Assembly (NCBI RefSeq): GCF_900155605.1
Contig: NZ_LT707420.1
Coordinates: 1,687,205-1,751,204, forward strand
Direction: 5' to 3'
Source of the DNA: Actinomyces marseillensis
GTDB taxonomy: Bacteria; Actinomycetota; Actinomycetes; Actinomycetales; Actinomycetaceae
Length of the DNA stretch: 64,000 bases
Position 1 is the stretch's first letter, and each line of letters opens with the position of its first letter. Positions 45,317-53,828 of the stretch are shown here, one piece after another. The translations under genes and the position numbers were made by a program. The notes beneath the pieces are model-generated. The model worked only from the letters and a program-made list of their open reading frames with translations. It was not told the DNA's origin and did not search any database.

Positions 45317-45697
45317 TCAGGCCTTGGGGGCGTTCACGTCTGCCGGCAGAGCCTTCTTGGCGACCTCAACGAGAGCATTGAAGGTGGCAATGTCGTTGAC
45401 GGCCAGTTCGGCCAGCATGCGGCGATCGACCTCAACGCCTGCCAGGTTCAGGCCCTGGATGAAACGGTTGTAGGTCATGCCCTGTGCGCGGGAAGCAGCG
45501 TTGATGCGCTGGATCCACAGGCGACGGAAATCGCCCTTCTTGGCCTTGCGGTCACGGTACGAGTACACGAATGAGTGCGTGACCTGTTCCTTGGCCTTGC
45601 GGTACATGCGCGAACGCTGGCCACGGTAGCCGGATGCCTGGTCAAGTACGGTGCGACGCTTCTTCTTGGCGTTAACAGAACGCTTAACACGTGCCAT
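45317..45697 (-). CDS. rplT: 50S ribosomal protein L20
   Basis: A 126-residue L20 beginning [20 protein letters not shown], with the conserved [17 protein letters not shown] and [15 protein letters not shown] blocks. L20 binds 23S rRNA early in assembly and in some bacteria represses its own operon through an mRNA mimic (family knowledge). It lies 29 bases after rpmI. The C-terminal tail is slightly longer than in E. coli. Confidence 0.98.
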   Translation of the reverse strand: MARVKRSVNAKKKRRTVLDQASGYRGQRSRMYRKAKEQVTHSFVYSYRDRKAKKGDFRRLWIQRINAASRAQGMTYNRFIQGLNLAGVEVDRRMLAELAVNDIATFNALVEVAKKALPADVNAPKA

Positions 45698-45726
45698 TTT
45701 CTAAATCTCCTTGTCGAAGGTGCGGG

Positions 45727-45921
45727 TCACTTGCCCAGCATGGAACGGACGCGCTTGACATCGGCGGTGGCCAGAACCTGATCGGTGGCCAGACGACGGG
45801 TCTTGCGGGAGGACTTGTGCTCGAGGAGGTGGCGTGCGCCTGCCTGCTCGCGCATGATCTTGCCCTTTCCGGTCAAGCGGAAACGCTTCTTTGCACCGGA
45901 ATGCGTCTTATTCTTCGGCAT
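45727..45921 (-). CDS. rpmI: 50S ribosomal protein L35
   Basis: A 64-residue basic protein starting [22 protein letters not shown], with [13 protein letters not shown] in the middle. The frame is open upstream to 45969 but the family N-terminus and the AGAAGAAGGATC site support ATG 45921. It lies between infC and rplT as is universal. Confidence 0.98.
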   Translation of the reverse strand: MPKNKTHSGAKKRFRLTGKGKIMREQAGARHLLEHKSSRKTRRLATDQVLATADVKRVRSMLGK

Positions 45922-45968
45922 TATTTTGATCCTTCTTCTTCCGGACGGGGGCTGAGCCCCTGCCTTCA

Positions 45969-46607
45969 CTACTTCTGTGCATCAGCCTCTTGCGAGGCCG
46001 CACGAGCTTGGTCCTTACTGGCGCGTTCGGCGCGCTTACCGCGGCGTTCTTCACGCTCGGCTTCACGGCGCTTACGCTGCTCGTTCACCGCATCGGACTT
46101 GCGCTTCGTAGGCGCAAGAACCATGGTCATGTTGCGGCCATCTTGACGAGGCATAGATTCGACGGTGGCGAGTTCTCCCACTTCTTCAGCCAGACGCTGC
46201 AAGAGTCGGACGCCCGCTTCGGGTCGTGACTGCTCACGACCGCGGAACATGATCATGACCTTGACTTTGTCGCCGGCAGAAAGGAAACGCTCAACGTGTC
46301 CCTTCTTCACCGAGAAATCGTGGTCATCAATCTTCAGTCGGAAACGGATTTCCTTCAGCTGGGTGTTCGCCTGGTTACGGCGAGCATCACGGGCCTTCTG
46401 GGCCGCTTCGTACTTGTACTTTCCGTAGTCCATGAGTTTTGCAACCGGCGGCTTAGCGTCGGGTGCAACCTCGACCAGGTCGAGGCCCGCTTCTTCGGCA
46501 AGACGCAGTGCGTCTTCCACGCGGACAACACCAACCTGTTCTCCTCCGGGTCCCACGAGACGTACCTCGGGAACTCGAATCCGCTCATTGATGCGAGGCT
46601 CGCTAAT
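45969..46607 (-). CDS. infC: Translation initiation factor IF-3
   Basis: A 212-residue IF-3. The N-domain begins [20 protein letters not shown] and the C-domain is [25 protein letters not shown]; a charged linker and a 35-residue basic tail complete it. The best start is ATT at 46605-46607: it gives the family N-terminus exactly and has a perfect AAGGAG six bases upstream. A GTG at 46640 would add 11 residues ([10 protein letters not shown]) with no ribosome-binding site and no family similarity. AUU starts on infC are known in other bacteria, where IF-3 rejects its own start codon and so represses itself. Confidence 0.95.
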   Translation of the reverse strand: MSEPRINERIRVPEVRLVGPGGEQVGVVRVEDALRLAEEAGLDLVEVAPDAKPPVAKLMDYGKYKYEAAQKARDARRNQANTQLKEIRFRLKIDDHDFSVKKGHVERFLSAGDKVKVMIMFRGREQSRPEAGVRLLQRLAEEVGELATVESMPRQDGRNMTMVLAPTKRKSDAVNEQRKRREAEREERRGKRAERASKDQARAASQEADAQK

Positions 46608-46619
46608 GAGTGGCTCCTT
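46605..46619 (-). promoter_or_regulatory. infC ribosome-binding site and AUU start codon
   Basis: On the minus strand, AAGGAG (46619-46614), then CCACTC, then ATT (46607-46605). The six-base spacing is ideal. The same AAGGAG lies inside the reading frame from GTG 46640, which is odd if that GTG were the start. Confidence 0.7.
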
Positions 46620-46641
46620 CCACAGTCGTATCCGTGACACG

Positions 46642-46675
46642 AAAAATGCCTCCGTGCCACTGTGCGCACGAAGGC
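46642..46675 (-). terminator. Leader attenuator before infC-rpmI-rplT
   Basis: On the minus strand, GCCTTCGTGC (46675-46666) pairs with GCACGGAGGC (46657-46648) through 10 bp including one G-U, with an 8-base loop, then ATTTTTC. It has the form of an intrinsic terminator yet lies about 35 bases upstream of the infC start, inside the 5' leader. A further hairpin-prone stretch extends to about 46815 (AATCGGGG with CCCCGATC). Confidence 0.6.
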
Positions 46676-46906
46676 TTATCCCGGCAACAACATCCGTCCG
46701 GATGCTACCGTTTAACCCGATCCCCTGGCTCTACGTGGGCAACCCGGTCACCCGGGCGGGAATCAAGGTGGGAGAAACTCCGCTTGCACGATCGGGGCGA
46801 AATCCCCGATTGGTCGAAACAATCTTAGCAAAAGATTCCATTCAACGCGAAGGCCCTCCATAAGCCACAGCGATGGAATCTCTCACATGCTCGCCCTGTG
46901 ATGCCC
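46676..46906. other. infC leader and spacer to the SseB-like gene
   Basis: Together with the infC start region this makes about 300 bases without a gene. It contains several GC-rich inverted repeats, for example CATCCG-GA-CGGATG around 46690-46703, ACCCGG/CCGGGT-type pairs near 46740-46760, and a stem near 46793-46815. A TAAGAT (-10-like) lies near 46826-46831 on the minus strand with no clear -35. It is consistent with a structured regulatory leader. Confidence 0.4.
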
Positions 46907-47665
46907 CTATCCGGCTAGTGTCCCCCAGCGCGGAACCCACTGAATATCATCAGCAACGGCTCTCAGACGCTTATTCGAATTCAGAACGTCGATCGTGTGC
47001 AAGACTCTTTCGCGCAACTGCGCACGATCCGCTTCTTCCACTGCTTGCGGATCAATGACGAGGCTGACCCTACATACACCCATTCCCGCATACTCGACGC
47101 TCAGATCAATAATCGATGAGCATTCATCCTGTGCCTGCCGGAAAAGAAGGTCCCGTAGTTCCTGATCTTTCCATGCTGGGAGCCAATGATCTCCCTGAGC
47201 AAGCGCGCTCGTTGCACTGCGAGGGATGAGAATATCGCGGCTGCTAGGATCCACGATAACCTTGCCTGCGCTCTCAACTAATGCAGCCAATGCGAGGCGG
47301 CGAAAGCTCAGCGCCATGGGACGAGCATTCGGGTCATACGCGCCCAGTGACTGCGCGGAGGTAAAGGCAGCAATCGCTGGCCCTGCCACCGTTTCAACGC
47401 GAAGAAATCCGACGGGATCATGTCCGGCCTCCCCCGCGTGAATCCCTGTCACCCGAGGATCTTCTTCAACGCGGATCGGGACAATTACGCGTTCGTTTTC
47501 GAAGGCATGAACCAGTGCCTCAAGCTGAGACGCACTACCGTCTTCACCGCTTTGAAGAGCCCGCGCGGTTGCTTCCAAGAGCTGACCAGAATCCTCACGG
47601 TTGTGAGAAGCCATCGCTAAGCGCTGAGCCAAACGGTTCTTCTGCGCCTCTCCGATATCCACCAT
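46907..47665 (-). CDS. SseB-like (SseB N-terminal domain) protein
   Basis: A 252-residue protein. The block RALQSGEDGSASQLEALVHAFENERVIVPIRVE, then SAQSLGAYDPNARPMALSFRRLALAAL and VIVDPSSRDILIPRSATSALAQG, matches the SseB N-terminal domain family, whose molecular function is poorly defined. The start is ATG 47665, sharing its A with the upstream stop (TGATG), with AGGAAG five bases upstream. It is translationally coupled to the unknown gene at 47665-48333. No membrane segment or signal peptide is present. Confidence 0.75.
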   Translation of the reverse strand: MVDIGEAQKNRLAQRLAMASHNREDSGQLLEATARALQSGEDGSASQLEALVHAFENERVIVPIRVEEDPRVTGIHAGEAGHDPVGFLRVETVAGPAIAAFTSAQSLGAYDPNARPMALSFRRLALAALVESAGKVIVDPSSRDILIPRSATSALAQGDHWLPAWKDQELRDLLFRQAQDECSSIIDLSVEYAGMGVCRVSLVIDPQAVEEADRAQLRERVLHTIDVLNSNKRLRAVADDIQWVPRWGTLAG

Positions 47666-48333
47666 CAACGCTTCCTGAACCACATGAAACGGCCTCGTTT
47701 GCCGCCTTTACCATCGGCTTGAATCGAATCGGGATAGTCTTCGGGAACCGTACGCCCAAGAAGTAAATCCTCGGTTGCCTGAGGCATTGCTCCAAGCAAA
47801 AGCCCCGCTGGAATATCGTCTTCACTATGGCCATTGACGTAGCGTTGAGCGGTAATTTGCCCCGAGACTCCCGGTTCGATTCCATCGCCCTCAACGAGCC
47901 AGGACATGATCGCAACTGCTCCATACTTCGAAAGTCGCGAGATCACAGAAGCAACCTTGTCGACCTCGGCGGGCATCGCTCGACGCCCAGTGAGCAGGAC
48001 GTTCAGTTCGTCTTCTTGCGTCGTCTGGGTCTGCACGCGAAGCCAAACTCCCGTCCACGGTTTCAGACGGACCACGGCCTCGTGAATTCCGGAAAGGGCA
48101 AGAAGGGAATGCAAGGCCTCAGCGGAAGGAATCGGCGCGAGGATCAATGCGACGGAGAGCTTTCCCCCCTCAAGGTGAAGAGCCTCATCAACGGGAGTAT
48201 CAAGATCATCAGTGGCTGGGTTCTGGCTGGCCGCCGCATCTTCCGGCATACCGCCCGCGTCCAAATCGGTTTCCATGCCTGCGACTAGATCGCGAAATTG
48301 TGCATCGAGATCCCGATTCTGGTCTTCAGACAC
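47665..48333 (-). CDS. Conserved-looking protein of unknown function, coupled to SseB-like gene
   Basis: I do not recognise this 222-residue protein. GTG 48333, with GGAGGG 4 bases upstream, starts it as MSEDQNRDLDAQFRDLVAGM. Residues 1-55 are acidic and probably flexible. Residues about 55-175 look globular, with alternating beta and helix (GKLSVALILAPIPSAEALHS, GIHEAVVRLKPWTGVWLRVQT, VDKVASVISRLSKYGAVAIMSWLVEG). The basic tail is GKGGKRGRFMWFRKR. There is no signal peptide or membrane helix. Overlap with the SseB-like gene implies a joint role. It is divergent from the S4 gene. Confidence 0.7.
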   Translation of the reverse strand: MSEDQNRDLDAQFRDLVAGMETDLDAGGMPEDAAASQNPATDDLDTPVDEALHLEGGKLSVALILAPIPSAEALHSLLALSGIHEAVVRLKPWTGVWLRVQTQTTQEDELNVLLTGRRAMPAEVDKVASVISRLSKYGAVAIMSWLVEGDGIEPGVSGQITAQRYVNGHSEDDIPAGLLLGAMPQATEDLLLGRTVPEDYPDSIQADGKGGKRGRFMWFRKR

Positions 48334-48437
48334 AGGGCCCTCCCACTTCGTGTTGATTACTTGGCCTATCGTATCGCGTGCGCGGCGCGTGTGATAATAC
48401 GAAGCAAAGAGAAGACTTTGGAAACGTAGGAGTCTAT

Positions 48438-48671
48438 ATGTCATCGGTCCCCACAATCGAGGTTCGCGGGGCTATCCGCCTTGGACAGTTCCTGAAACTT
48501 TCTGGCCTTGTTGAAGATGGGGCCGAGGCACGCGAACTCATCCAAAGTGGTGATGTGTGCGTCAATGGCGAGGTAGAGACTAGGCGCGGACATGCCCTTG
48601 AGGATGGAGAACTCGTCGAGCTTCACACTGCCATGGGGACCTACGCGGCGCGCGTGAGCGTCGTCGATTAA
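48438..48671 (+). CDS. S4-domain RNA-binding protein (YbcJ/RlbA-like)
   Basis: A 77-residue protein that is essentially a single S4 RNA-binding domain: IRLGQFLKLSGLVEDGAEARELIQSGDVCVNGEVETRRGHAL in split form covers the alpha-L motif. Small stand-alone S4 proteins of this kind bind structured RNA, often ribosomal. The start is ATG 48438, with GTAGGAG upstream; the frame extends to 48378 but without a site. It is convergent with dnaE. Confidence 0.88.
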   Translation: MSSVPTIEVRGAIRLGQFLKLSGLVEDGAEARELIQSGDVCVNGEVETRRGHALEDGELVELHTAMGTYAARVSVVD

Positions 48672-48702
48672 GCGACGAGGCCACCGGCCACCACGCAAAG
48701 AT

Positions 48703-48729
48703 GCCGCACTCCCCCATTGGCGGCGTTTT
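48703..48729 (+). terminator. Weak terminator after the S4 gene
   Basis: GCCGC (48703-48707) and GCGGC (48720-48724) form a short stem with a 12-base loop, followed by GTTTT. It falls in the 76-base gap between convergent stop codons. Confidence 0.4.
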
Positions 48730-48747
48730 CTACCGGGTTTCGTACGA

Positions 48748-51700
48748 TCAGTGCGAGGTCAGCACGCCATCTGCTCCGACAACCGCCTTCACGTGGCTAA
48801 AGAAGGGGCCTGATTGCGTCACTCGAAGTGAAGAGTCCAGCTCAACGATGGTGACGCGTCCGGGTTCACGCAGGTGTAGTCGCACGGGTGACGACCCGGG
48901 GAAAGTCTCTAGGACTTCCTTGAGTTCACGCAAAAGCTCAGGTGTGCAGCGCGATGCTGCCAGTTCCAGGTCAAGGGGAACATTACCGTCCTCGCGCAAT
49001 TCCAGAATATTCATGGACTGCCCGTAGATCGATACCTGTTCGTCACGCGTATTGACGCGTCCCTCAATCTGAACAACCAAGTCGGGAGCAAGGAAAGTCT
49101 GGACAGTTTCATAGGCGCGGGGGAAGAAGAGTACTTCCACTGAACCGCTCAGGTCTTCAATCGTTGCAATTGCCCAAGGATTGCCCTGCTTCGTGACCTT
49201 TGTTTGGACCGCGGAAACCAATCCCGCGATCTTCACCGTTCGGTCGACCATGGATTCTTCCCCACCGACGATCTGCGCAATTTCGACGTCTTGGTGTCTC
49301 TCCAGCGCGCCTTCGAGGCCTCGCAGCGGGTGGTCTGAAACGTACAATCCCAGCATCTCACGTTCTTCGGCGAGCTTTTGGCGGCGGTCGAATTCAGGCA
49401 GATTCGGGATTTCGATGGCCAGTGAAGAACCCGGCTCATCTCCCATCCCCATGCCGCCGAAAAGATCAAACTGCCCGATTGCCTCGTTGCGCTTGAGGTC
49501 GATCACTGCATCCACGGCCTCGTCGCAGCGGGCGAGAAGCGAACGGCGGGTGTAGCCAAGCGAGTCGAAAGCTCCCGCACGAATCAAGGACTGAATGGTG
49601 CGCTTATTACACACAACCTGGGGAACCTTGTCGAGGAAGTCTTGGAAGTTGGTGAACTTTCCCTTTTCCTTTCGGGTCTCCACGATGGCATCAACGACGT
49701 TGGCTCCAACGTTTTGGATAGCGTTCAAACCGAAACGAATATTCTGCCCATCAGGAGCAAAGGTTCCCATCGAATGATTGACATCCGGAGGAAGCACCGT
49801 GATGCCCATGTGACGGCATTCCGCCAAATAGAGAGCACGACGGTCCTTGTTGTCCTTCGTTGAGGTCAGCAGGGCTGCCATGTATTCGGTCGGATAATTC
49901 GCTTTCAGGTAAGCAGTCCAGTAGGACACCAAACCGTATGCCGCAGAGTGTGCCTTGTTAAAAGCGTAGGCAGAGAAAGGAACAACGACGTCCCACAGAG
50001 CTTGAATCGATTCCTCGGAGTACCCGTTATCGATCATTCCTTGGCGGAAGCCCTTGAACTGTTGGTCCAGAACTTCCTTCTTCTTCTTACCCATGGCCTT
50101 ACGCAGAATATCTGCCTGGCCCAGAGAGTAGCCTGCCAGCTTCTGGGCAATCTGCATGACCTGTTCCTGGTAGACGATCAGACCGAAAGTCGTTCCAAGA
50201 ATGTCTTCGAGTGGCTCCGCAAGCTCGGGGTGAATAGGGGTGATCTCTTGACGCCCGTTCTTACGCAGCGCGTAATTCGTATGGGAATTCGCGCCCATGG
50301 GCCCCGGGCGATACAGCGCACCGACAGCCGAGATATCTTCGAAGTTGTCGGGTTTCATGAGCTTGAGAAGATCGCGCATACCACCGCCATCAAGCTGGAA
50401 AACACCCAGAGTGTCTCCGCGTCCCAATAGCTCGTAGGTTGCCGGGTCATCCAGCGCCACATGGTCTAGATCTGGATCTTCTTTCCCATTGAGCTTGATG
50501 TTCTCCAAAGCATCTGAGATGACAGTGAGGTTTCTCAGGCCCAAGAAGTCCATCTTGAGCAGGCCGAGCCCTTCACAGGTCGGATAGTCAAACTGCGTAA
50601 TGATTGCGCCGTCTTGCGGACGTTTCATGATCGGGATGATGTCCGTCAGCGTATGCGAAGACATAATGACAGCACAGGCGTGCACACCCCACTGACGCGT
50701 CAGTCCTTCAAGGCCCAGGGCATATTGGACGACCTCGTGAATATCCGGGTTCTCTTCGTAATACTTACGGAACTCCGCCGCCTCGGCGTAGCGCTTGTCA
50801 TTCTCGTCGAAGATGCCCGCAACAGAAATGTCCTTGCCCATGACCGATGGCGGCAGGGCCTTCGTCAGCTGCTCCCCCACTTTGAAGTCACGCCCCAAAA
50901 TACGCGCGGAGTCCTTCAAAGCCTGCTTCGTCTTGATTCGACCGTAGGTAACGACCTGAGAAATACGGTCTTCGCCGTACTTTTGCTTGACGTACTCGAT
51001 GACTTCATCGCGACGACGTTCGTCAAAGTCAACGTCGAAGTCGGGCATCGAAATACGTTCGGGGTTCAAGAAGCGTTCGAAGATGAGCCCGTGGTTGAGG
51101 GGGTTGAGCTCCGTGATCTTCATCGCGTAGGCGACCATGGATCCTGCACCGGAACCACGGCCCGGCCCCACGCGGATTCCTTGGCTCTTCGCCCAGTTGA
51201 TGTAGTCCGCAACCGTCAGGAAGTAACCGGGGAACCCCATCTTGATGATGACGTCTTCCTCGTATTCAGCTTGCTTACGCACAGCATCCGGAATTCCCTT
51301 CGGGAATCGCTCCTGAAGTCCCTTTTCAACTTCCTTGATGAACCACGAGGTCTTGTCTTCCCCTTCGGGCACCGGGAAGTCAGGCATATACGAGGCGCCT
51401 TCCGCGGTGGTACGGAAGTGAACCTCGCATCTTTCGGCAATCTCAAGCGTCGAATCACAGGCTTGGGGCAGCTCTTTCCAGATCGAGCGCATTTCTTCGG
51501 AGGGACGGATGTAGTAGCCATCGCCGTCAAATTTGAAGCGATCAGGGTCAGAGATTCGCGACCCCGAGTTAATACACAAGAGCGCGTCTTGGATCCCGCG
51601 GTCTTCTTTCTTCACATAGTGCGCATCGTTGGTCGCTACCAGCGGAGCATCCATGAGCTTGGCTAGTTCGAGGAGCTGCTTTTGGGTACGGCGTTCAAAC

Positions 51701-52296
51701 TCAATCCCGTGATCCATGACTTCGACGTAGAAGTTCTCGGGTCCGAAAATATCGCGTAGTTCCGCGGCCTCCGCCACGGCCTCGTCCCATTGCCCCAAAC
51801 GCATGCGGGTCTGCACAGCTCCGGAGGGGCAGCCGGTGAAGACAATCAATCCTTTGTGGAAGCGCTCGAGGAGTTCTTTATCTGCGCGCGGCCACTTACC
51901 GAATTGTCCGTCTACCGAGGCATAGGATCCCAAGCGGAAAAGATTGTGCATTCCCTCGGTTGAGTAGGCGATCAACGTGAGGTGATTGTAGGACCCCGAG
52001 GCCGATACGTCGTCCGAGCGCTGCCAGGGCTCACCCCAGGTGACTTTTTGGCGATCAAAACGAGAGGTCCCGGGGGTCACATAGGCTTCGAGTCCGATGA
52101 TGGGCTTAATGCCGGCTTTCGTTGCTGCGTCGTAGAACTCATAGGCACCAAAGAGGTATCCGTGGTCGGTCAGACCAATTGCGGGCTGCCCCAAACGTAC
52201 GGCTTCTGCCACCATCGGTTTGATTCGCGCAGCTCCATCGAGCATCGAGTATTCCGAGTGATTGTGCAGGTGCACGAACGAGTCCACAGGTGCCAT
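48748..52296 (-). CDS. dnaE: DNA polymerase III alpha subunit
   Basis: A 1182-residue replicative polymerase of the DnaE type. The N-terminal PHP domain begins FVHLHNHSEYSMLDGAARI. The polymerase active site has the PDFDVDFDE aspartates in the palm. FQLDGGGMRDLLKLMKPDNF and YRPGPMGANSH are conserved finger elements. Tandem helix-hairpin-helix and OB-fold domains fill about 870-1120. The length is standard for DnaE1 of actinobacteria. It follows the RluA-type gene by 56 bases on the same strand. Confidence 0.98.
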   Translation of the reverse strand: MAPVDSFVHLHNHSEYSMLDGAARIKPMVAEAVRLGQPAIGLTDHGYLFGAYEFYDAATKAGIKPIIGLEAYVTPGTSRFDRQKVTWGEPWQRSDDVSASGSYNHLTLIAYSTEGMHNLFRLGSYASVDGQFGKWPRADKELLERFHKGLIVFTGCPSGAVQTRMRLGQWDEAVAEAAELRDIFGPENFYVEVMDHGIEFERRTQKQLLELAKLMDAPLVATNDAHYVKKEDRGIQDALLCINSGSRISDPDRFKFDGDGYYIRPSEEMRSIWKELPQACDSTLEIAERCEVHFRTTAEGASYMPDFPVPEGEDKTSWFIKEVEKGLQERFPKGIPDAVRKQAEYEEDVIIKMGFPGYFLTVADYINWAKSQGIRVGPGRGSGAGSMVAYAMKITELNPLNHGLIFERFLNPERISMPDFDVDFDERRRDEVIEYVKQKYGEDRISQVVTYGRIKTKQALKDSARILGRDFKVGEQLTKALPPSVMGKDISVAGIFDENDKRYAEAAEFRKYYEENPDIHEVVQYALGLEGLTRQWGVHACAVIMSSHTLTDIIPIMKRPQDGAIITQFDYPTCEGLGLLKMDFLGLRNLTVISDALENIKLNGKEDPDLDHVALDDPATYELLGRGDTLGVFQLDGGGMRDLLKLMKPDNFEDISAVGALYRPGPMGANSHTNYALRKNGRQEITPIHPELAEPLEDILGTTFGLIVYQEQVMQIAQKLAGYSLGQADILRKAMGKKKKEVLDQQFKGFRQGMIDNGYSEESIQALWDVVVPFSAYAFNKAHSAAYGLVSYWTAYLKANYPTEYMAALLTSTKDNKDRRALYLAECRHMGITVLPPDVNHSMGTFAPDGQNIRFGLNAIQNVGANVVDAIVETRKEKGKFTNFQDFLDKVPQVVCNKRTIQSLIRAGAFDSLGYTRRSLLARCDEAVDAVIDLKRNEAIGQFDLFGGMGMGDEPGSSLAIEIPNLPEFDRRQKLAEEREMLGLYVSDHPLRGLEGALERHQDVEIAQIVGGEESMVDRTVKIAGLVSAVQTKVTKQGNPWAIATIEDLSGSVEVLFFPRAYETVQTFLAPDLVVQIEGRVNTRDEQVSIYGQSMNILELREDGNVPLDLELAASRCTPELLRELKEVLETFPGSSPVRLHLREPGRVTIVELDSSLRVTQSGPFFSHVKAVVGADGVLTSH

Positions 52297-52352
52297 GTTT
52301 CCAGTCTAGTGTTTCTCTTCAGGCCGTACTGATTGAATCGAGAGTTCAAGCC

Positions 52353-53267
52353 TTAGGCTTCACGCAAAGTATCAAGAGCTCTTTGAAGGTCATCCGGGTA
52401 AGGCGCGCGGACCGTTACGGGAAGTTGAGTGCGCGGATGGGTGAAGCCGAGTTCAACGGCATGAAGCCATTGGCGTTCCAAGCCAAGTTCTTCCGCCTTC
52501 GTCGGATCCGCCCCGTAAAAAACATCTCCGACGCAAGGATGCCCGACAGCCGCCATGTGAACACGAATCTGATGGGTACGTCCGGTTTCCAAGTGGACTT
52601 CGAGCAGGGCCGCCCCCGCCATCAACTCGAGGGTGTCATAGTGCGTGACTGCGTGTTTCCCCCCGTCGATCACGGCCATCCGCCACTCACGTGAAGGATG
52701 GCGGCCAATGGGAGCATCGATCGTTCCCGAGGCCGGATCGGGATGCCCGGCAACGACCGCGTGGTAGATCTTTCGGACTGTGCGCTCTTTGAATGCGCGC
52801 TTCATGACCGAGTAGGCGAGTTCCGATTTAGCCACCATCATCGCACCTGAGGTTCCCACATCGAGTCGGTGAACGATTCCCTGACGTTCAACAGGACCGT
52901 GTGTCGTGATGCGATATCCCGCTGCTGCAAGGTTGCCTACAACGGTCGGGCCCGTCCAGCCGGGACCAGAATGAGCAGCAACCCCGACGGGTTTATTCAC
53001 AACGACGATGTCATCGTCGTCATAGAGAATATCCATGCCAACAACGGGAGTTACGGGAACTTCCGGATCTGGGATGGTGATTTCGAGGAGGTCATTTTCG
53101 CCGAGCTTGAGCGACTTCGAGGCTGGATTCCCATTGACTCGAATATGTCCTTCAAGGATCAGGTCACTGCATCGCGAGCGTGAGAGTCCAAGAATTCGCG
53201 AAAGAGCTGCGTCAATACGCTCTCCCACGAGAGCGTCAGGAACAGGCATGAGGCGGGTTTCAGGCAT
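52353..53267 (-). CDS. RluA family pseudouridine synthase
   Basis: A 304-residue enzyme that isomerises specific uridines in 23S rRNA. An N-terminal S4 domain (residues 10-75; [24 protein letters not shown] in part) is followed by the catalytic domain with the Asp in [17 protein letters not shown] and the block [19 protein letters not shown]. It resembles RluD. The start is ATG 53267, overlapping the lspA stop by 8 bases; ATG 53249 is an alternative. The lspA-rluD pairing is common in actinobacteria. Confidence 0.93.
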   Translation of the reverse strand: MPETRLMPVPDALVGERIDAALSRILGLSRSRCSDLILEGHIRVNGNPASKSLKLGENDLLEITIPDPEVPVTPVVGMDILYDDDDIVVVNKPVGVAAHSGPGWTGPTVVGNLAAAGYRITTHGPVERQGIVHRLDVGTSGAMMVAKSELAYSVMKRAFKERTVRKIYHAVVAGHPDPASGTIDAPIGRHPSREWRMAVIDGGKHAVTHYDTLELMAGAALLEVHLETGRTHQIRVHMAAVGHPCVGDVFYGADPTKAEELGLERQWLHAVELGFTHPRTQLPVTVRAPYPDDLQRALDTLREA

Positions 53268-53757
53268 GATCAGTGAGCGCGCTACGTTTGGGTCCGACAA
53301 AGCTACCGATAAAGAGAAGGATGACAGCGCAGACAATCCAAATATCGGCAACGTTCCCGATGAACCAGTTCCCGTAACCAATGAAATCAACAACGTGTCC
53401 GTTACCCCAGCCTGGGTTTTGGATAAATCGATCGATGAGGTTACCCGCTGCCCCGCCCAGGAGAAGAGCGCAACCGAAGGCAAGGAAGCGCGAGCGAACG
53501 CGGGGAAGATACATGATGATTGCAGTAACGACGACGCAGGCAATGCATGTGAAGATGATCGTCGTGTGAGATCCCAGTGAAAACGCAGCGCCCGGATTGG
53601 CGGTCAGTTCAAGGCGGAGAAAAGATCCCAGAAGCGGACGAACAGTGCCGTCTCCTAGATTCTTCTGTGCCCAAAACTTCGAGGCTTGATCGAGTGCGAT
53701 TGCAAGGATTGCAATGACGTATGCCCAGATGAGTATCGCGCGGTTATTTTTCTTCAC
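53260..53757 (-). CDS. lspA: Lipoprotein signal peptidase (signal peptidase II)
   Basis: A 165-residue inner-membrane aspartic peptidase that cuts prolipoproteins before the lipid-modified Cys. Four helices are visible. The family block [16 protein letters not shown] is present, and the two catalytic Asp residues are in [11 protein letters not shown] and NVADIWIV. The frame is open to ATG 53799, which would add 14 residues, but that ATG lies inside the stem of a terminator-like hairpin. GTG 53757 gives the normal N-terminus [16 protein letters not shown]. Neither has a clear ribosome-binding site. It lies downstream of divIVA and overlaps the pseudouridine synthase gene. Confidence 0.9.
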   Translation of the reverse strand: MKKNNRAILIWAYVIAILAIALDQASKFWAQKNLGDGTVRPLLGSFLRLELTANPGAAFSLGSHTTIIFTCIACVVVTAIIMYLPRVRSRFLAFGCALLLGGAAGNLIDRFIQNPGWGNGHVVDFIGYGNWFIGNVADIWIVCAVILLFIGSFVGPKRSALTDHA

Positions 53758-53765
53758 ATAAAGAT

Positions 53766-53800
53766 TATGACGGTGACGCCGCTCAGGCGCCACCGTCATA
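53766..53800 (-). terminator. Hairpin after divIVA
   Basis: A 15-bp stem with one mismatch: 53766-53780 pairs with 53786-53800 around GCTCA. On the minus strand it is followed by ATCTTTATG, a weak T-tract. It begins 28 bases past the divIVA stop codon and includes the alternative lspA ATG. Confidence 0.6.
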
Positions 53801-53828
53801 GAGAAGATAACGGATGTCTAAAAGACAA

